Shown: positions 32,761 to 45,544 of the stretch, piece after piece
Layout: every line of letters begins with the position of its first letter
Position numbering within the stretch: the first letter of the stretch is position 1
Assembly (NCBI RefSeq): GCF_023856365.1
Contig: NW_026042788.1
Location: 34,366-98,365 of the forward strand
Length of the DNA stretch: 64,000 nucleotides
Direction of reading: 5' to 3'
Source of the DNA: Brienomyrus brachyistius
Lineage: Eukaryota; Chordata; Actinopteri; Osteoglossiformes; Mormyridae
Program-made: the position numbers and the translations under genes
Notes under the pieces: generated by a model
The model's database searches: none
Seen by the model: the letters and a program-made list of their open reading frames with translations, nothing else
Told to the model about the DNA's origin: nothing

Positions 32761-33286
32761 AAATAGCATACAGATCTTATAAGCACCTGTACTGTGCTAT
32801 CTGCTCATAGTAGCTGTCCATTGTAGATACATCACTGTATGCATACTGTATTAAGAGCTAGACAAGGGTCATTATATGGCTTGCAGTCCTGCTCATTTTC
32901 CTGCACGCGTTACACTAAGTGATACACCCACTAATGTCCTCTTTTATCCACTTTCGGGCATCTCTTGATCAGTGTATATTATTTACTATGGACCTTGGAC
33001 ATACATGCGATTGAACGCACACACACACTTACACTAATTACCTAATCATCCATCTGTGCAAGCAGGTAAACATTTACCATCTATGTAAGTATTGCACATT
33101 GCATAGAGAGTGTCCAATCTATATTAAAGGTGACTCAAAAGAAGTCAGACTTCAGTAAAGACTGTAAATTGGCAGCCATAACATAAGCCGTAAATAATTA
33201 CCAAATGAGTCATCCCCTTTCGGAAACATTTATTGATATTCTTTCATAACACACAGACATGAGTTTTTTTTCAACTGTCAGCATCC
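32761..33286 (-). repeat. Right arm of the large inverted repeat
   Basis: Reverse complement of 30637-31176; its AC tract is much shorter than the TG tract in the left arm. Confidence 0.85.
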
Positions 33287-33379
33287 TTCTCGATTGTCAG
33301 AAGCTCTGCGCTAGAGGGAGGTTTACTGGTCTTATACTCTTCTGGCACCTTGTGTGATTCCTGACTTGGGACATCAGTT

Positions 33380-33632
33380 TGGCTCCTTCTGTATGTGGTT
33401 TACATTGTATTTGTTCTTTAAAGTTGCCCCTTCAGAATTAGACAGTGTAACCAGCTTGCCACATATTGCCTGGATGACATAAGGTCCGGTAAAATCCGGT
33501 TCCGTTCTTCCTCCTTTCCGTCCCCGCTTCCTCATGTTGAACAGAAGCGCCTCATCTCCAACATGATAAACTGTGTTTTGGTACCTCTTTTGTATTCGTT
33601 TACCACATGCCTGCTTCTGTTTTTCCTGTGAC
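33380..33632 (-). pseudogene. Ginger/GIN1-type integrase carboxy-terminal remnant
   Basis: The minus strand reads KRIQKRYQNTVYHVGDEALL, then FNMRKRGRKGGRTEPDFTGP, YVIQAICGKLVTLSN and NVNHIQKEPN followed by a stop. This is the segment after the integrase core in Gypsy/Ginger-type proteins that grips DNA. The catalytic core is absent, so it is a fragment. Confidence 0.7.
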
Positions 33633-33869
33633 TAGGAGATGTTTTCAGCTGTTGTTGCTTATTGTCTCAACTACTTTATTTTTTTCATCAAAAAACGTGC
33701 CGTAGCTTTTCTCATCGGGAAGAATAATTGTGGAAAGCTGAAGTGGAAAAACATTCATAGCAAATTATTATTATTCACAGATCATTATAAAGAGTCATTT
33801 TCTAAAAGCATTAAGAACAATGTAATTTGCTGTTTCAAGATATGTTTTTAAATAACTACTTGTCAGTCA

Positions 33870-34135
33870 TAAGAAACTCTTCAACACACATGATCCGATC
33901 TTGCCACAAATCATTTTTAATCTCACTTTTGTTGCCAGCAGTTCAGACATTAATGGCTGTGTGTTGAGTTATTTTGAGGGGACATCAAATTTACACCATT
34001 ATACAAGCTGTACACTGATTACTTTACATTCTATCAGAGTTTCATATCTTTAACGTTGTCCCTTGAAAAGATATAATAAAATATTTACAAAAATGTGTGG
34101 GGTGTACTCACTTTTGTGAGATACTGTATATTAAG
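33870..34135. mobile_element. Tc1/mariner-like non-autonomous fragment
   Basis: Contains 'aatctcacttttgttgccagc', 'gagttattttgaggggacat' and the terminal 'gtactcacttttgtgagata', typical of a widespread fish Tc1-like element. Only one end is seen. Confidence 0.55.
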
Positions 34136-34611
34136 GGATTGATTGTCAATAATATCAGTAATTCCTGATGTAATGTTAAAAGAATAGAGCCTGTCTCACA
34201 CAGTTCTAAAACAACCTCAAAAACAGACTTACCATTTTATGTCATCATTCGTTTTCTCATCCAGGCCATTGGTTTGGGGATGATATGCAGCAGTGATCAA
34301 CGGCAGAACAGGGGCTCTGAACGCAGTATGGATTAAAAAGGAATTAACCATCTCTCTCAATATAAAATTAGGATCATTTATTCTCTACAGAGGCCCCCAT
34401 AGAATAGTGCATCCATCCCCTCACTCATGTTTAGACAGACGTAAGGCAACAGGCCAATGACATTCAGAACAGCAACAACATCAACAATTGTACAGCTAGT
34501 TTTAAAATTTAATAAAAAAGACAAACCAATTAGGTAATATTAATGAAATTATTAAAATGTGCAGATTAATAGTCAGAAATAATTTGCGATTTTAAGAGCG
34601 GAAAGGATACA
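34136..34611. other. Unassigned interval
   Basis: No gene or repeat recognised. Confidence 0.3.
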
Positions 34612-34954
34612 TTAACACTAGAACTGCCAAATCTACGCAAATTTGCGTAAATTCCCTGGGCCTAACACCTACTAGCATCCCTGCTGAGAGTTTCTTGGGC
34701 CATTGTCCTCCTGCTTTTGTTGTGCAAACACACCCATTACCTGTGAGGCCTGGCACATTTGCATTTTTTTACTCAGAGCAGCTAAAATCCAAGGCAGGCT
34801 AAACCTCTGTGTGTGACATGGAAACCTTCACAAAAGTCTGCCATATCTATACCAAATATCCCACATGCTGACTGACCTGCAAATATGAAAGACACACATT
34901 CACAAAATATATGGAAGCACAAGTCTGTTTTATTTATAAAAAAAATTGAGTGTT

Positions 34955-35953
34955 TCAAACTTTGCAGTGTTTGCAGACCCAGTGACCATCATCCCTGCAT
35001 TTGGCGCAAGTGAATTTGTAACACTTTGCACTGGTAAACCTGCTGCGGTTTCTGTTGCAGTTCTCCTGTACCTGACACTGAGTTGTCCATACAAGTCCTG
35101 GCACAGCAGCAGCCTTCCTCTGTCCCCATAGCCTTTTGTGGCATAAATTGGCAATGGAGTTCCTTGGCTAGATGACTCAAAAATAATCTTCTTTTGCCTT
35201 CCCACCCTGTACATGCCTTGTACAGAACGTAGGAATTTGCCACCACCAGGTCCAGCATGTTGTAAAATACAGCTACTGGCCACCTGCATGTTGCTGCTCT
35301 TACGGAATACATGCGCGCCATTTGATCCAACACATTTACACCACACTATAACAGCAGAGAGAGAGAGAGTCATGAGTGTATTTGCTTTTTTTCTACCTTC
35401 TTTCTATATAGGCCTGTATAGTACATATCAGAAAACATTGTAGCACTGATGTAAAATTATACACACATTCACATACCTTCATGTGGTTATAGTCTGTTAT
35501 CGTGTTGGGTTTCCTCTTTCTGCCTTCACAGATCGCCACATCTTGGTCCAAGGAACTCAGAACACACACAATCTTTTTAGGTGCATAAATTGTCAAGGAG
35601 ACACTGCCACTTCTAAGCACTGACGCGGAGAATTCCTCTTGCTGTGCAGTGTCCTTTGAAATTGGAGGAAGTTCATACCAAACTTTATTCCCTGTGCTCA
35701 GTAGTGTTGTTTTGCGCTGAAGCAGTCTGTGTGACAGTGCCAGTGAGGTGAAGAAATTGTCCGTTGTGACATTTCTCCCGTCATCCAGAAATGGCTCCAT
35801 CAGACTCATGACCATGTTCTCTGCCAGCCTCTCCCTTTTCTGGTGACTGGGGTCCTTTCCCAAGTTAGGGGACACGTTGCAGACGTATTTGGTCTCCAAA
35901 TCCGTGGCCATCCAGAACTTGATCCCAAATTTGTCCGGCTTGGATGCGATATA
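34955..35953 (-). pseudogene. piggyBac transposase, carboxy half, with intron (copy 1)
   Basis: Exon sequence 35953-35478 reads [20 protein letters not shown], then MSLMEPFLDDGRNVTTDNFF and RKRKPNTITDYNHMK, covering the later DDE-type catalytic part. A GTATGTG donor follows K and a TTATAG acceptor ends at 35346; the next exon, 35345-34955, continues with CGVNVLDQMARMYSVRAAT. With one shift it reaches the cysteine-rich finger SAKCYKFTCAKCRDDGHWVC. The spliced joint NHMK-CGV is contiguous in related transposases, so the intron reading is good. The amino half is missing, replaced by L2 sequence. Confidence 0.75.
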
Positions 35954-35989
35954 CCAAGTGACATGGAATGGATCCACATCTACTCCACG

Positions 35990-37160
35990 TTGTCTTTCCA
36001 CCGGTGTCCCTCAGGGCTCGGTTCTTGGCCCTCTCCTATTCTCCCTCTACACTAAATCTCTTGGCGAAGTTATATCCTCACATGGCTTCTCCTACCACTG
36101 CTATGCCGATGACACTCAACTCATCCTCTCCTTCCCTCCCTCAGACACTCATGTCTCCACTAAGATCTCTACATGCTTGGCAGACATCTCATCTTGGATG
36201 ACCACTCACCAGCTAAAACTCAAAACTAGTAAAACTGAGTTGCTTTACATCCCGGCTGACTCATCCTCCCTCCAGGACCTTGCGATCTCCTTTGACAACT
36301 CCCTGATCCGTCCTTCGGTTTCTGCTAGAAACCTTGGAGTTACCATAGATGATCGGTTGTCATTTTCCTCACATATCACCAGTCTTTCTCGCTCTTGTCG
36401 GTTTCTCCTCTTTAACATCAGGAGGATACGTCCATTTCTTTCCACCCAGGCTACCCAGATACTCGTCCAGTCCCTCGTCATCTCACGCCTTGACTACTGC
36501 AACTCGCTTCTAGCGGGTTTACCACTGAGCGCCATCCGTCCCCTCCAACTGATTCAGAATGCAGCTGCTCGTCTTGTTTTCATTCTTCCCAAGTTCTCCC
36601 ACACCACTCCTTTGCTGCGCTCCCTCCACTGGCTTCCTGTAGCTGCACGCATCAGATTCAAAACACTGATGCTCGCATACAAAGCCAAAAATTCTCTGGC
36701 ACCATCCTACCTAAAGGACCTCATCACACCCCGCTCTGCACCACGATCTCTCCGATCCTCCAGCACTGCTCGACTGGTCCCACCTCCCCTCAAGGCACAA
36801 GGAAGACACGCATCTCGGCTCTTCTCTGTCCTGGCACCTAATTGATGGAATGAACTCCCCCTAGATGTCCGAACAGCTGAATCCTTGAATGTCTTCAAGC
36901 GACGACTCAAAACTTTTCTTTTTCAGAAATACCTGACGTAGAACTTCTATATTCTTACTCGACTCTTTTTCTGGTGTGTGTTTTAAAAAAATAAAATAAA
37001 ATAAAAATTCTGCACTACTCAATGGCGTTCTCAGAGATAGTATTCGTAGCTGGGGTCCTTATTGAGCTAGCATCGGAAATTCATTGCAGAGTCTCAAAGC
37101 ACTTATGTAAGTCGCTCTGGCTAAGGGCGTCTGCCAAATCCTGTAAATGTAAATGTAAAT
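35990..37160 (+). mobile_element. L2 LINE 3' portion inside the composite (copy 1)
   Basis: The plus frame to 36845 has [28 protein letters not shown] (palm), [23 protein letters not shown] and [10 protein letters not shown], ending just after LAPN at TGA. The 3' UTR ends in the TGTAAATGTAAAT tail at about 37160. It is 5'-truncated but the remaining RT frame is open. Confidence 0.85.
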
Positions 37161-37244
37161 ATACTGCATGGACAATGAACCTTGGTCGAGAACAGCTGTA
37201 CATCTATGTTCATGTGTTCTCCTGGAGTGAAACTTTCAGCACAG

Positions 37245-37700
37245 TTCTTGGTGAAGGCTGGCAGAGAACGTGGTCATGAGTCTGATGGAGTCATTTCTGG
37301 ATGACGGGAGAAATGTCACAATGGACAATTTCTTCACCTCACTGTCACTGTCACACAGACTGCTTCACTTTACTGGGCATGGTGAATAACGTTTGCCGTG
37401 AACTTCCTCCATTGGCAAAGGACACTGCACAGGGAAAGGAATTCTCCACGTCAGTGTTTAGAATGGCGCGCATGTATTCAGTACGAGCAGCAACAAGCAA
37501 GTGGCCAGTAGCTGTGTTTTACAACATGCTGGACTTGGTGGCGGTGAATGCCTACGTTCTGTACAAAGCATCTACAGGGTGGAAAGGAAAAAGAAGATTG
37601 TTTCCGATTCTTCTAGCCAAGGAACTCCATTGCCAAATACAGGGATGATGGTCACTGGGTTTTCAAACGCTGCAAACACAGACTTTGAAAGATAGACAGA
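37245..37700 (+). pseudogene. piggyBac transposase fragment, internally deleted (copy 1)
   Basis: Pieces read SLMESFLDDGRNVT, RELPPLAKDTAQGKEFSTSVF and then directly RMARMYSVRAATSKWPVAVF, so the part between (including NHMKCGVDVLDQ) is deleted. It continues YNMLDLVAVNAYVLYKASTG. It points outward toward the right TTAA end and has frameshifts. Confidence 0.75.
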
Positions 37701-38718
37701 CTGTGTGGGACAGTAACCACTGAGACAAAAGGCAGAAAGATGACGAAGAGATGAACCTGGAACTGAGGCACGGATACATCAATTTTTACATGAACAGCCA
37801 AACATGCAAAGCTGGAGAGATCACACAAAAACAAAATTCACTTTTGGTGTTATAATTCAGTGATGGCCAATGAAAATGAAATGACATTTTATTCTGTATG
37901 TGTATGAGCATGTCAAAAACCATGGACCATGACTTCACTCAGCTTATGACATTTATATACAAACATGCATTGGAGACTGAAGTGTTAGCATGTTTTCATT
38001 TTATTCATTTCATTCTATTAGCAACTTTTCATTCTATTTTCACTCAATTTGTTTTATAAATAACACAGACTTGTGTTTCCATATATTTTGTGAATGTGCG
38101 TCTTTCATATTTGCAGGTCAGTCAGCGTGTGGGATATTTGGTATAGATATGGCAGACTTTTGTGAAGGTTTCCATGTCACACACAGAGGTTTAGCCTGCC
38201 TTGGATTTGAGCTATTCTGAGTAAAAAATGCAAATGCGCCAGGCCTCACAGGTAATGGGTGTGTTTGCACAACAAAAGCAGGAGGAGGATGGGGCTGAAG
38301 ACCTGCGAAAATCACAGCAGGGGTGACAAACACCTTGGGACTCTCAGCAGAGAATAAAAACTCGGTAAATCTAGTGTTAAAACTCAATTACATTTATCCC
38401 TTAATAATATAAAAAGGTTTTTGAATTTTACATCATGATAAATGCGAACTATATGTGATTACTAATTACTGTTGACTAATTTCCTGTCTGGACGTTTCCC
38501 TCCTCATTGTTAAAAGTCATTATATGTCTGGGTGCCAGTCAGTGGAAGCACACAGACATGTTGGCCAGCTGTCATATTCATTCAGCACCAGCCCATCAAG
38601 TAGAGAATTCAGCACCACGGACAGTGACCTGTGTTACAATGACATCAGGTCATTGGCTCTAAATATTTTTCTAGAAATAACTAAATGGCTCTATTGTAGA
38701 AATTTCCAGCCAGAGTCT

Positions 38719-39718
38719 TGTGGTGCGTTCGTTTTTCTCTCGGAACTTGGAAATTCCAAATTGGGTGACATCACATCCAACAATCTCCCGTTCAAGCTAG
38801 CACAACTCGGAACAAACATGGCTGCCTCCATGAATACGCTGCTGTGTTGTTGCTTTATATTTTAGCAGTTATGGAGTAAGATTATTATTTCAGACAAATA
38901 AACAAGAAACAGGAACTAGTCAAACCACATTAAAAGCTTTATAAAGTATTTTAGTACATTCATAGCGATATTCTTTTTTCGAGAGGCAAACAAACTACAA
39001 ACAAACCAAAAACACTAACAAGTCTGGTAAAAATCTGATATTGCATGTTAGGATACTGTTTACGGTCACAATATGGTATTCTCTAAATCGAACACGTGCA
39101 ATTACATTAATAATTACTAATAATTATAAATAATAATAATAATAAATGGGCGGTATGGTCGTGCACTGGTTAGCACTGTTGCCTCACACCTCTGGGACCC
39201 AGGTTCAAATCTCCGCCTGGGTCACATGTGTGTGGAGTTTGCATGTTCTCCCCATGTCGTCGTGGGGTTTCCTCCGGGTACTCCGGTTCCCCCCCACAGT
39301 CCAAAAACATGCTGAGGCTAATTGGACTTGCTAAATTGCCCGTAGGAATGCATGTGAGAGTGCATGGTGTGTGTGAGTGTGCCCTGCGATGGGCTGGCCC
39401 CCCATCCTGGGTTGTTCCCAGCCTCGTGCCCATTGCTTCCGGGATAGGCTCCGGACCCCCCGTGACCCAGTAGGATAAGCAGTTTGGAAAATGGATGGAT
39501 GGGATAATAATAAATTTAACAAAATAAACATTTTTAAGGATTTGTAAAATAGAATTAATGTTGAGTGTGTAAGCCGCCATGTTGAAATTACGTCACAGGG
39601 GCAACTCGGACAAGAAGATTCTGTCAGACATTAACGTCATAAAAGAGGCGTTTCTAATGGGAAGTGATGTTTTTCGTGACGTTTTTGTCCGAGTTGGAGT
39701 GAAATAATCAAACGCAGC
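38719..39718. mobile_element. DNA transposon remnant with nested SINE
   Basis: 'tgtggtgcgttcgtttttct' at the left and, in reverse, 'atgctgcgtttgattatttc' at the right look like diverged terminal inverted repeats, each followed inward by a (lag) 'aactcgga'-type block. The SINE at 39149 sits inside. Confidence 0.45.
39149..39505 (+). mobile_element. V-type SINE, full length
   Basis: Head GGGCGGTATGGTCGTGCACT, central GGAGTTTGCATGTTCTC, tail ATGG repeats; inserted in an AAT-rich site. Confidence 0.85.
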
Positions 39719-40349
39719 ATGTGTTCCTATTTGAAGAGAATATTCTATTTTTATTCTAAGGAACTACAGAAAATCAGCTCTGCATGTGATCTCCCCTTTA
39801 CTGCTCGAGCAGGGCACACGCACATCAACAAGTGTCAAGGCAGCAAGTGCATGCAAACAACTTCTCAGGACGGTTACAGTATAGGACCTTCAGAAAGAGC
39901 CAGACTGCGGCGTCATTCAGAGATTCCATTGTCTAAGGCTTGCACTAAAACATTACAGCATATTTAAACAAAGTAGCATGGCACCTGTGTCAGAATCCCT
40001 CCCTGCCTTGTTCTGTTCTCTCTTTGTTGTCCCCATTTAGCCAGCACATGTCACTGGCCATCCTGACTCCTCTTTTGATTGTGGGTTTTAAGGATATCAG
40101 TGGGTCTGTGTTTTCATAATTGTCCCCCAGGCCACCATGCTGCTCAGCCCTTGATTCCAACTACAGTTGCAATCAGGTGGTTCTCAATCTACTAGGACTG
40201 TATAACAGGATTGGCCACCTGTTCTACCTTTACTCGTTCAGCCGCATTCATGAGTCTGGCCTATAGGTTATTCAAATTTTGTCCTGCCAAATTTACCGGA
40301 CAGGAGGTGGACACTGCAAATGAATGTGTGAATACTCCAATACCTACAT

Positions 40350-40870
40350 CTTTACAAGTTACCTGAAGTGGTTTGGTAAATGATTGTGAGGTTGGAAGTC
40401 CTTCTTGATGTCTGTTTGCAGCTCATCCACCAGCAACTGCACGAGTTGTCGCTCCCAGAGGGAATCCCACTCTCGGTCCGCTGGAGGGTCCATCTCACTG
40501 TAGCTGGAGTATGTTTCCATCAGTCACTTGGCGTGGGGCTCACAGAATTTACCAGGCTCCTGTTTAATCTGACGCACCTTAGTCCAGTCCATGCATCTGG
40601 GGAACTTCTCTGAAAATCTCTGGCAGATTCTTTGCAGCTATACTTGATATTGGGTACTTGCCGCAACTAAGTAATGGGTTGTTGAATCAAAGTCCCGTTC
40701 CATGTCAAAAATAACCCCATTTTAGGGTTTTGTTAAACAACTGGTCTAATTTGGATGCAGAGGTTCTGCACGGAAGGCCCAGTCTCTGAAGGGCTGTGGC
40801 ATAGCGAGGCCTGTTCTGCCTGGAATCCGGCAGGTCACTGGCAACATCCCCCAACTCCTTCATCTATAAG
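40350..40870 (-). pseudogene. gag-like remnant, second copy
   Basis: The minus strand reads MKELGDVASDLPDS, then IKQEPGKFCEPHAK (stop) LMETYSSYSEMDPPADRECD and SLWERQLVQLLVDELQ. It matches 412-1634 and extends further. Stops and shifts are present. It directly abuts a CR1-like LINE, as the first copy does. Confidence 0.6.
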
Positions 40871-40989
40871 GTCGGGAAACCAGAACGTTTACTCCCCCTT
40901 ATGGATAAGGACATACCAACGTTGGGGCAACTCCTGCTGCCTGAGTCTTCAACCAAGTCCAAAACAAAAGTATACAATGTTAGGAAGGG

Positions 40990-42607
40990 TAATTCAATGG
41001 TATGAGACTGAAACTAGAAACTGTAAATCGGATGGAGTTAAATAGCAATACTGTGGAAGAGGCATGGGAATTTTTTAAAAGCACATTGTTGCAAGTGCAA
41101 AAGAACTTCATACCCGTTTCCAGAAAAACTAAATCTAGGAAACTGCAACCAAGCTGGTGTCATGACCTGCTTGTACGATCCTCGTGTGTGCCACGCCCCC
41201 TCATTAACCATGTGTGCTGCCCCGATTGTAACCAGCTGTTTTCTGTCAGTTTGAGTAGTCCTGTGTATTTAGTCCACATTCAAGTCTGTTTCCCCAGTCC
41301 TGTCATTGAAATCTCTCGCTGTTGGTACCTGTTTTCATCAATAAACCCTCATTCCCGACTCTCCGTTTCCCGGATCCTTGATTCCTCGCTTCCTGCCTGT
41401 TCGTCCAGCACGCGATGTCACAGGTGGTTTACTACGAAAATTAAGAATAAAGTCAGGAGCAAAAGGGCTTTCTTCCACAAATGGAAATTAACTAATGATT
41501 TCAAAATAAAGCAGGAGTATCTAAGTCTACAGGTTTAGTTAATAACAGTTATAAGGATGACGTTAAAAGTTTCTTCCAATATTTTAACTCCGAAAGAGCT
41601 CTAAAAGCTGAAAATCACTCATTTGCAGGATAGTAAGGGCCTTATAATTGAAAATGAAATTGATATAAATGAGTTTAATGATTATTTTACAATGGCTGTT
41701 CACAGTAGAATAGCTTACCACCATTTAGTACAAATACAACGATGTCTATGACCAATATATGTATAACTGAGGCTGATGTGGTACAAAGCCTAGCTAAGCT
41801 CAAAATAAATAAATCGCAAGGCCCTGATGGCATCTTATCTATAGTTTTAAAAGAGATGAGGGGTATTATTAGCCAACCTTTAACTTTACTATTCCAGAAA
41901 TCATTATCTGCTGGTGTGGTATCTTCTGATTGATGTTAGATCATGTCTCATGTCCAGAGAGGCTACAACAGGATCTGGATTTAATTAGCGACTGGGCTCA
42001 TACGTGGCAGATGAAATTTAACATAGATAAATATAAGGTAATCCATGCAGGGAGCAGAAATATAGTAAATATAGTAAAGTACAGATATTTTATGGGTTCC
42101 ACTGAAATAAAGGTAGCTGATTACGAGAAAGATCTCGGTGTGTATGTTGATACTTCCATGTCCCACTCTTGCCAGTGTGGGGAAGCATTAAAAAAAGGCA
42201 AAAGGATGTTGGATTAAACTCCACACACCTAGAGATGTAAGTCAAGAGAAGTGATGCTACGATTATATAATTCCTTGGTAAGATCCCACCTAGAATACTG
42301 TGTGCAGGTTTGGTCACCATACCTTCAGAAGGACATTGCTGCCTTGGAAAAGGTGCAACGTAGGATGACTAGAATGATTCCTGCACTTAGAGGAATGTCT
42401 TATGAGGAGAGGTTCGCTGAGCTGAATCTGTTTAGCCTCAAGCAAAGGAGACTATGGGGGGACATGATCCAGGTATATAAGATTCTAACAGGTCGGGATG
42501 CTGTTCAGCCAAATGACCATTTCAATATTAATTTAAAATACTAGAACTCGTGGCCATAGTGGAAATTAGCTGGAGAACATTTAAAAATGAATCTGAGGAA
42601 GCACTTC
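40990..42607 (+). mobile_element. CR1/L3-like LINE, deleted and split by a solo LTR
   Basis: Pieces in order are TVEEAWEFFKSTLLQVQKNF (between endonuclease and RT), WFTTKIKNKVRSKRAFFHKW after the LTR, ADVVQSLAKLKINKSQGPDG (early RT), then, after loss of the palm, QQDLDLISDWAHTWQMKFN, EKDLGVYVD and LVRSHLEYCVQVWSPY. The YADD region is deleted, so it is dead. The 3' end is cut by the LINE at 42608. Confidence 0.8.
41158..41422 (+). mobile_element. Solo LTR, 265 bp, inside the LINE
   Basis: Begins TGTCATGAC, ends GATGTCACA, with AATAAA at about 41340. Target duplication gctgg/ggtgg (41153-41157, 41423-41427), one mismatch. Removing it restores the LINE reading PSW-FTTK. Same family as 28350-28626. 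Confidence 0.75.
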
Positions 42608-43570
42608 AATTCAATTCAATTTTATTTATATAGCGCTTTTAACGACATGCATTGTCACAAAGCACTTTACATTTAACCGGCCAGAACCCCACCAAGCAAG
42701 CCTGAGGCGACAGTGGCAAGGAAACTCCCTCTAGCAGGAAGAAACCTTGAGTGGAACCTAGACTCAGAAGGGGACCCCATCCTCCTCTGGGCGACCAAGG
42801 AGCATGAAACTGCATTTACATTGACATTCATTAGAGTTCATATAGTTATAAAGTCCCAGTTGGTTTCATGTAGTTATATCCAGGAGTCCAGGTGCGGGTT
42901 CACACGGTGTAGTCGGCTCGGTATCAGCTCGAAAAAGAGAAGATGGAGAAGAGTTATTGCCCTACACCTAACCGGCAGGACTAAAGCAACTATGACAGCC
43001 TGCCTAAAAGAGTGACCTGGAAGGAAGCACAGGCATGAGGGTTTACAGAGGTTTTGGCGTCAAGCCACCTCCCATCCACAGCTTAAGTGATCGGCGAGAG
43101 TGGCAGGACGACAGCACCAATCCCCCCTTTCCCCTTCAATCTCAAATAACTATGAACCTCCAGATTTCCCATTCACCTTAGAAAAGAAGATTTAACTATC
43201 CAAAAGACTGGCGAAAGAGGTACATCTTAAGCCTTGACTTAAAAGCAGAGATTGTGTCTGAGTTCCGAACACTAATAGGAAGTTTATTCCATAGCTGTGG
43301 TGCTTTATGAGCAAATGCTCTTCCCCCAAAGGTAATGTTCTTTATTCTGGGTACGGATAGAATACCTCCATCTCGTCATCTAAGTGTATGATTCGGAACG
43401 CAAATGAGGTCACTCACATACTGCGGTGCAAGACCATTTACAGCTTTATAGGTTAAGAGCAGTGTTTTGTAGTCAACACGAAATCTAACTGGCAGCCAGT
43501 GCAGTGAAGATAAAATTGGGGTAATATGATTATATGTTTTAGTTTAACTATTGCTAGTAGCGGTTCAATC
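42608..43570 (-). mobile_element. L2-like LINE, 3' portion
   Basis: The minus strand reads GRAFAHKAPQLWNKLPISVR and SRLKMYLFRQSFG followed by a stop (about 43330-43195). The long 3' UTR ends in 'gcgctatataaataaaattg' plus (AATTG)n at 42608. Confidence 0.7.
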
Positions 43571-44324
43571 AATGCTGGGAGCATCGCTGAATAATTTTGA
43601 TGGAACAGGTTCTAGCATACAAGTAGATGAATTTGAAGATAAAATTAAGTACATCAGTTCTGACTGGTTAACCAATATTCAATATTCAAAATGTTCTGTT
43701 TAATTGAGCATATTTTTGGTCAAAAAGTTTCATAAAGTCGTCACTGGAAAATAACCAGTGGTCTGGTTATTAGTCAGCTTGGACACCATAGTAAATAGGA
43801 ATCTAGGATTATTTTTGTTTATTTCAATTAGTTCTGATAGATACTAGATGATTTGGCGGCACTAAGAGCCTTTTTGTAGCTACCCATAGCCTCTTTCCAT
43901 GCTAGTTCGAACACCACTAGTTTAGTATGATGCCACTTACATTCTGTAAGGACATAAAACTTATAGGTCCTGCAGGCCCCAACTCTGATCAGCCTGCATC
44001 AGTCTATTTCAGAGCTCCGCTGGCCCAGGCAAGACTGGACTCAACTCGTCAAACCACCCCTTTTAAGGAAGGCAAAGGCCTGCCGGCTCCTGAGAGACTG
44101 GATAGGAATAACTGGAGCAGCACAGAAAAAGCAAGACCTTTCACCCCCGGAGTGACCAGAGTTCCACAATCAATCCACAGCAACAACAGCTGTCAGCCTC
44201 CAGACACAGACACCTTTTCCACTATAAACAGGATAACTCAGCACACATAGATGTTAGGGACAAATACACGCATGTTTGGTCTCGTTTGAATAGGCATGAG
44301 ACGAGGAGTATTATACTCTCAGAT
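43571..44324. other. Unassigned interval
   Basis: No gene or repeat recognised; an open frame at 43927-44250 lacks known motifs. Confidence 0.3.
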
Positions 44325-44934
44325 TTAACACTAGATTTACCGAGTTTTTATTCTCTGCTGAGAGTCCCAAGGTGTTTGTCACCCCTGCTGTGATTTTCGC
44401 AGGTCTTCAGCCCCATCCTCCTCCTGCTTTTGTTGTGCAAACACACCCATTACCTGTGAGGCCTGGCGCATTTGCATTTTTTACTCAGAGTAGCTCAAAT
44501 CCAAGGCAGGCTAAACCTCTGTGTGTGACATGGAAACCTTCACAAAAGTCTGCCATATCTATACCAAATATCCCACACGCTGACTGACCTGCAAATATGA
44601 AAGACGCACATTCACAAAATATATGGAAACACAAGTCTGTGTTATTTATAAAACAAATTGAGTGAAAATAGAATGAAAAGTTGCTAATAGAATGAAATGA
44701 ATAAAATGAAAACATGCTAACACTTCAGTCTCCAATGCATGTTTGTATATAAATGTCATAAGCTGAGTGAAGTCATGGTCCATGGTTTTTGACATGCTCA
44801 TACACATACAGAATAAAATGTCATTTCATTTTCATTGGCCATCACTGAATTATAACACCAAAAGTGAATTTTGATTTGTGTGATCTCTCCAGCTTTGCAT
44901 GTTTGGCTGTTCATGTAAAAATTGATGTATCCGT

Positions 44935-45450
44935 GCCTCAGTTCCAGGTTCATCTCTTCGTCATCTTTCTGCCTTTTGTCTCAGTGGTTACTGTCCCACA
45001 CAGTCTGTCTATCTTTCAAAGTCTGTGTTTGCAGCGTTTGAAAACCCAGTGACCATCATCCCTGTATTTGGCAATGGAGTTCCTTGGCTAGAAGAATCGG
45101 AAACAATCTTCTTTTTCCTTTCCACCCTGTAGATGCTTTGTACAGAACGTAGGCATTCACCGCCACCAAGTCCAGCATGTTGTAAAACACAGCTACTGGC
45201 CACTTGCTTGTTGCTGCTCGTACTGAATACATGCGCGCCATTCTAAACACTGACGTGGAGAATTCCTCTCCCTGTGCAGTGTCCTTTGCCAATGGAGGAA
45301 GTTCACGGCAAACGTTATTCACCATGCCCAGTAAAGTGAAGCAGTCTGTGTGACAGTGACAGTGAGGTGAAGAAATTGTCCATTGTGACATTTCTCCCGT
45401 CATCCAGAAATGACTCCATCAGACTCATGACCACGTTCTCTGCCAGCCTT
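44935..45450 (-). pseudogene. piggyBac transposase fragment, internally deleted (copy 2)
   Basis: Counterpart of 37245-37700, with AKDTAQGEEFSTSVF in place of the GKEF form. Same internal deletion. Confidence 0.75.
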
Positions 45451-45544
45451 CACCAAGAACTGTGCTGAAAGTTTCACTCCAGGAGAACACATGAACATAG
45501 ATGTACAGCTGTTCTCGACCAAGGTTCATTGTCCATGCAGTATA

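Larger units (their letters stand above)
34612..38380. mobile_element. Composite piggyBac element, copy 1
   Basis: The unit begins TTAACACTAGAA and ends TCTAGTGTTAA. Inside are a left piggyBac 3' half on minus (34612 to about 35953), an L2 LINE on plus (about 35990-37160) and a right, internally deleted piggyBac 3' half on plus (about 37165-38380). Both outer ends are piggyBac 3' ends, so there is no normal 5' end. Copy 2 at 44325-48097 is the same unit inverted, over 99% alike by eye, with different flanks beyond TTAA. Confidence 0.88.

Noticed and set aside
36245..36481. Minus-strand frame opposite the L2 reverse transcriptase
   Set aside because: Shadow of the L2 frame; the same shadow appears at 46223-46459.
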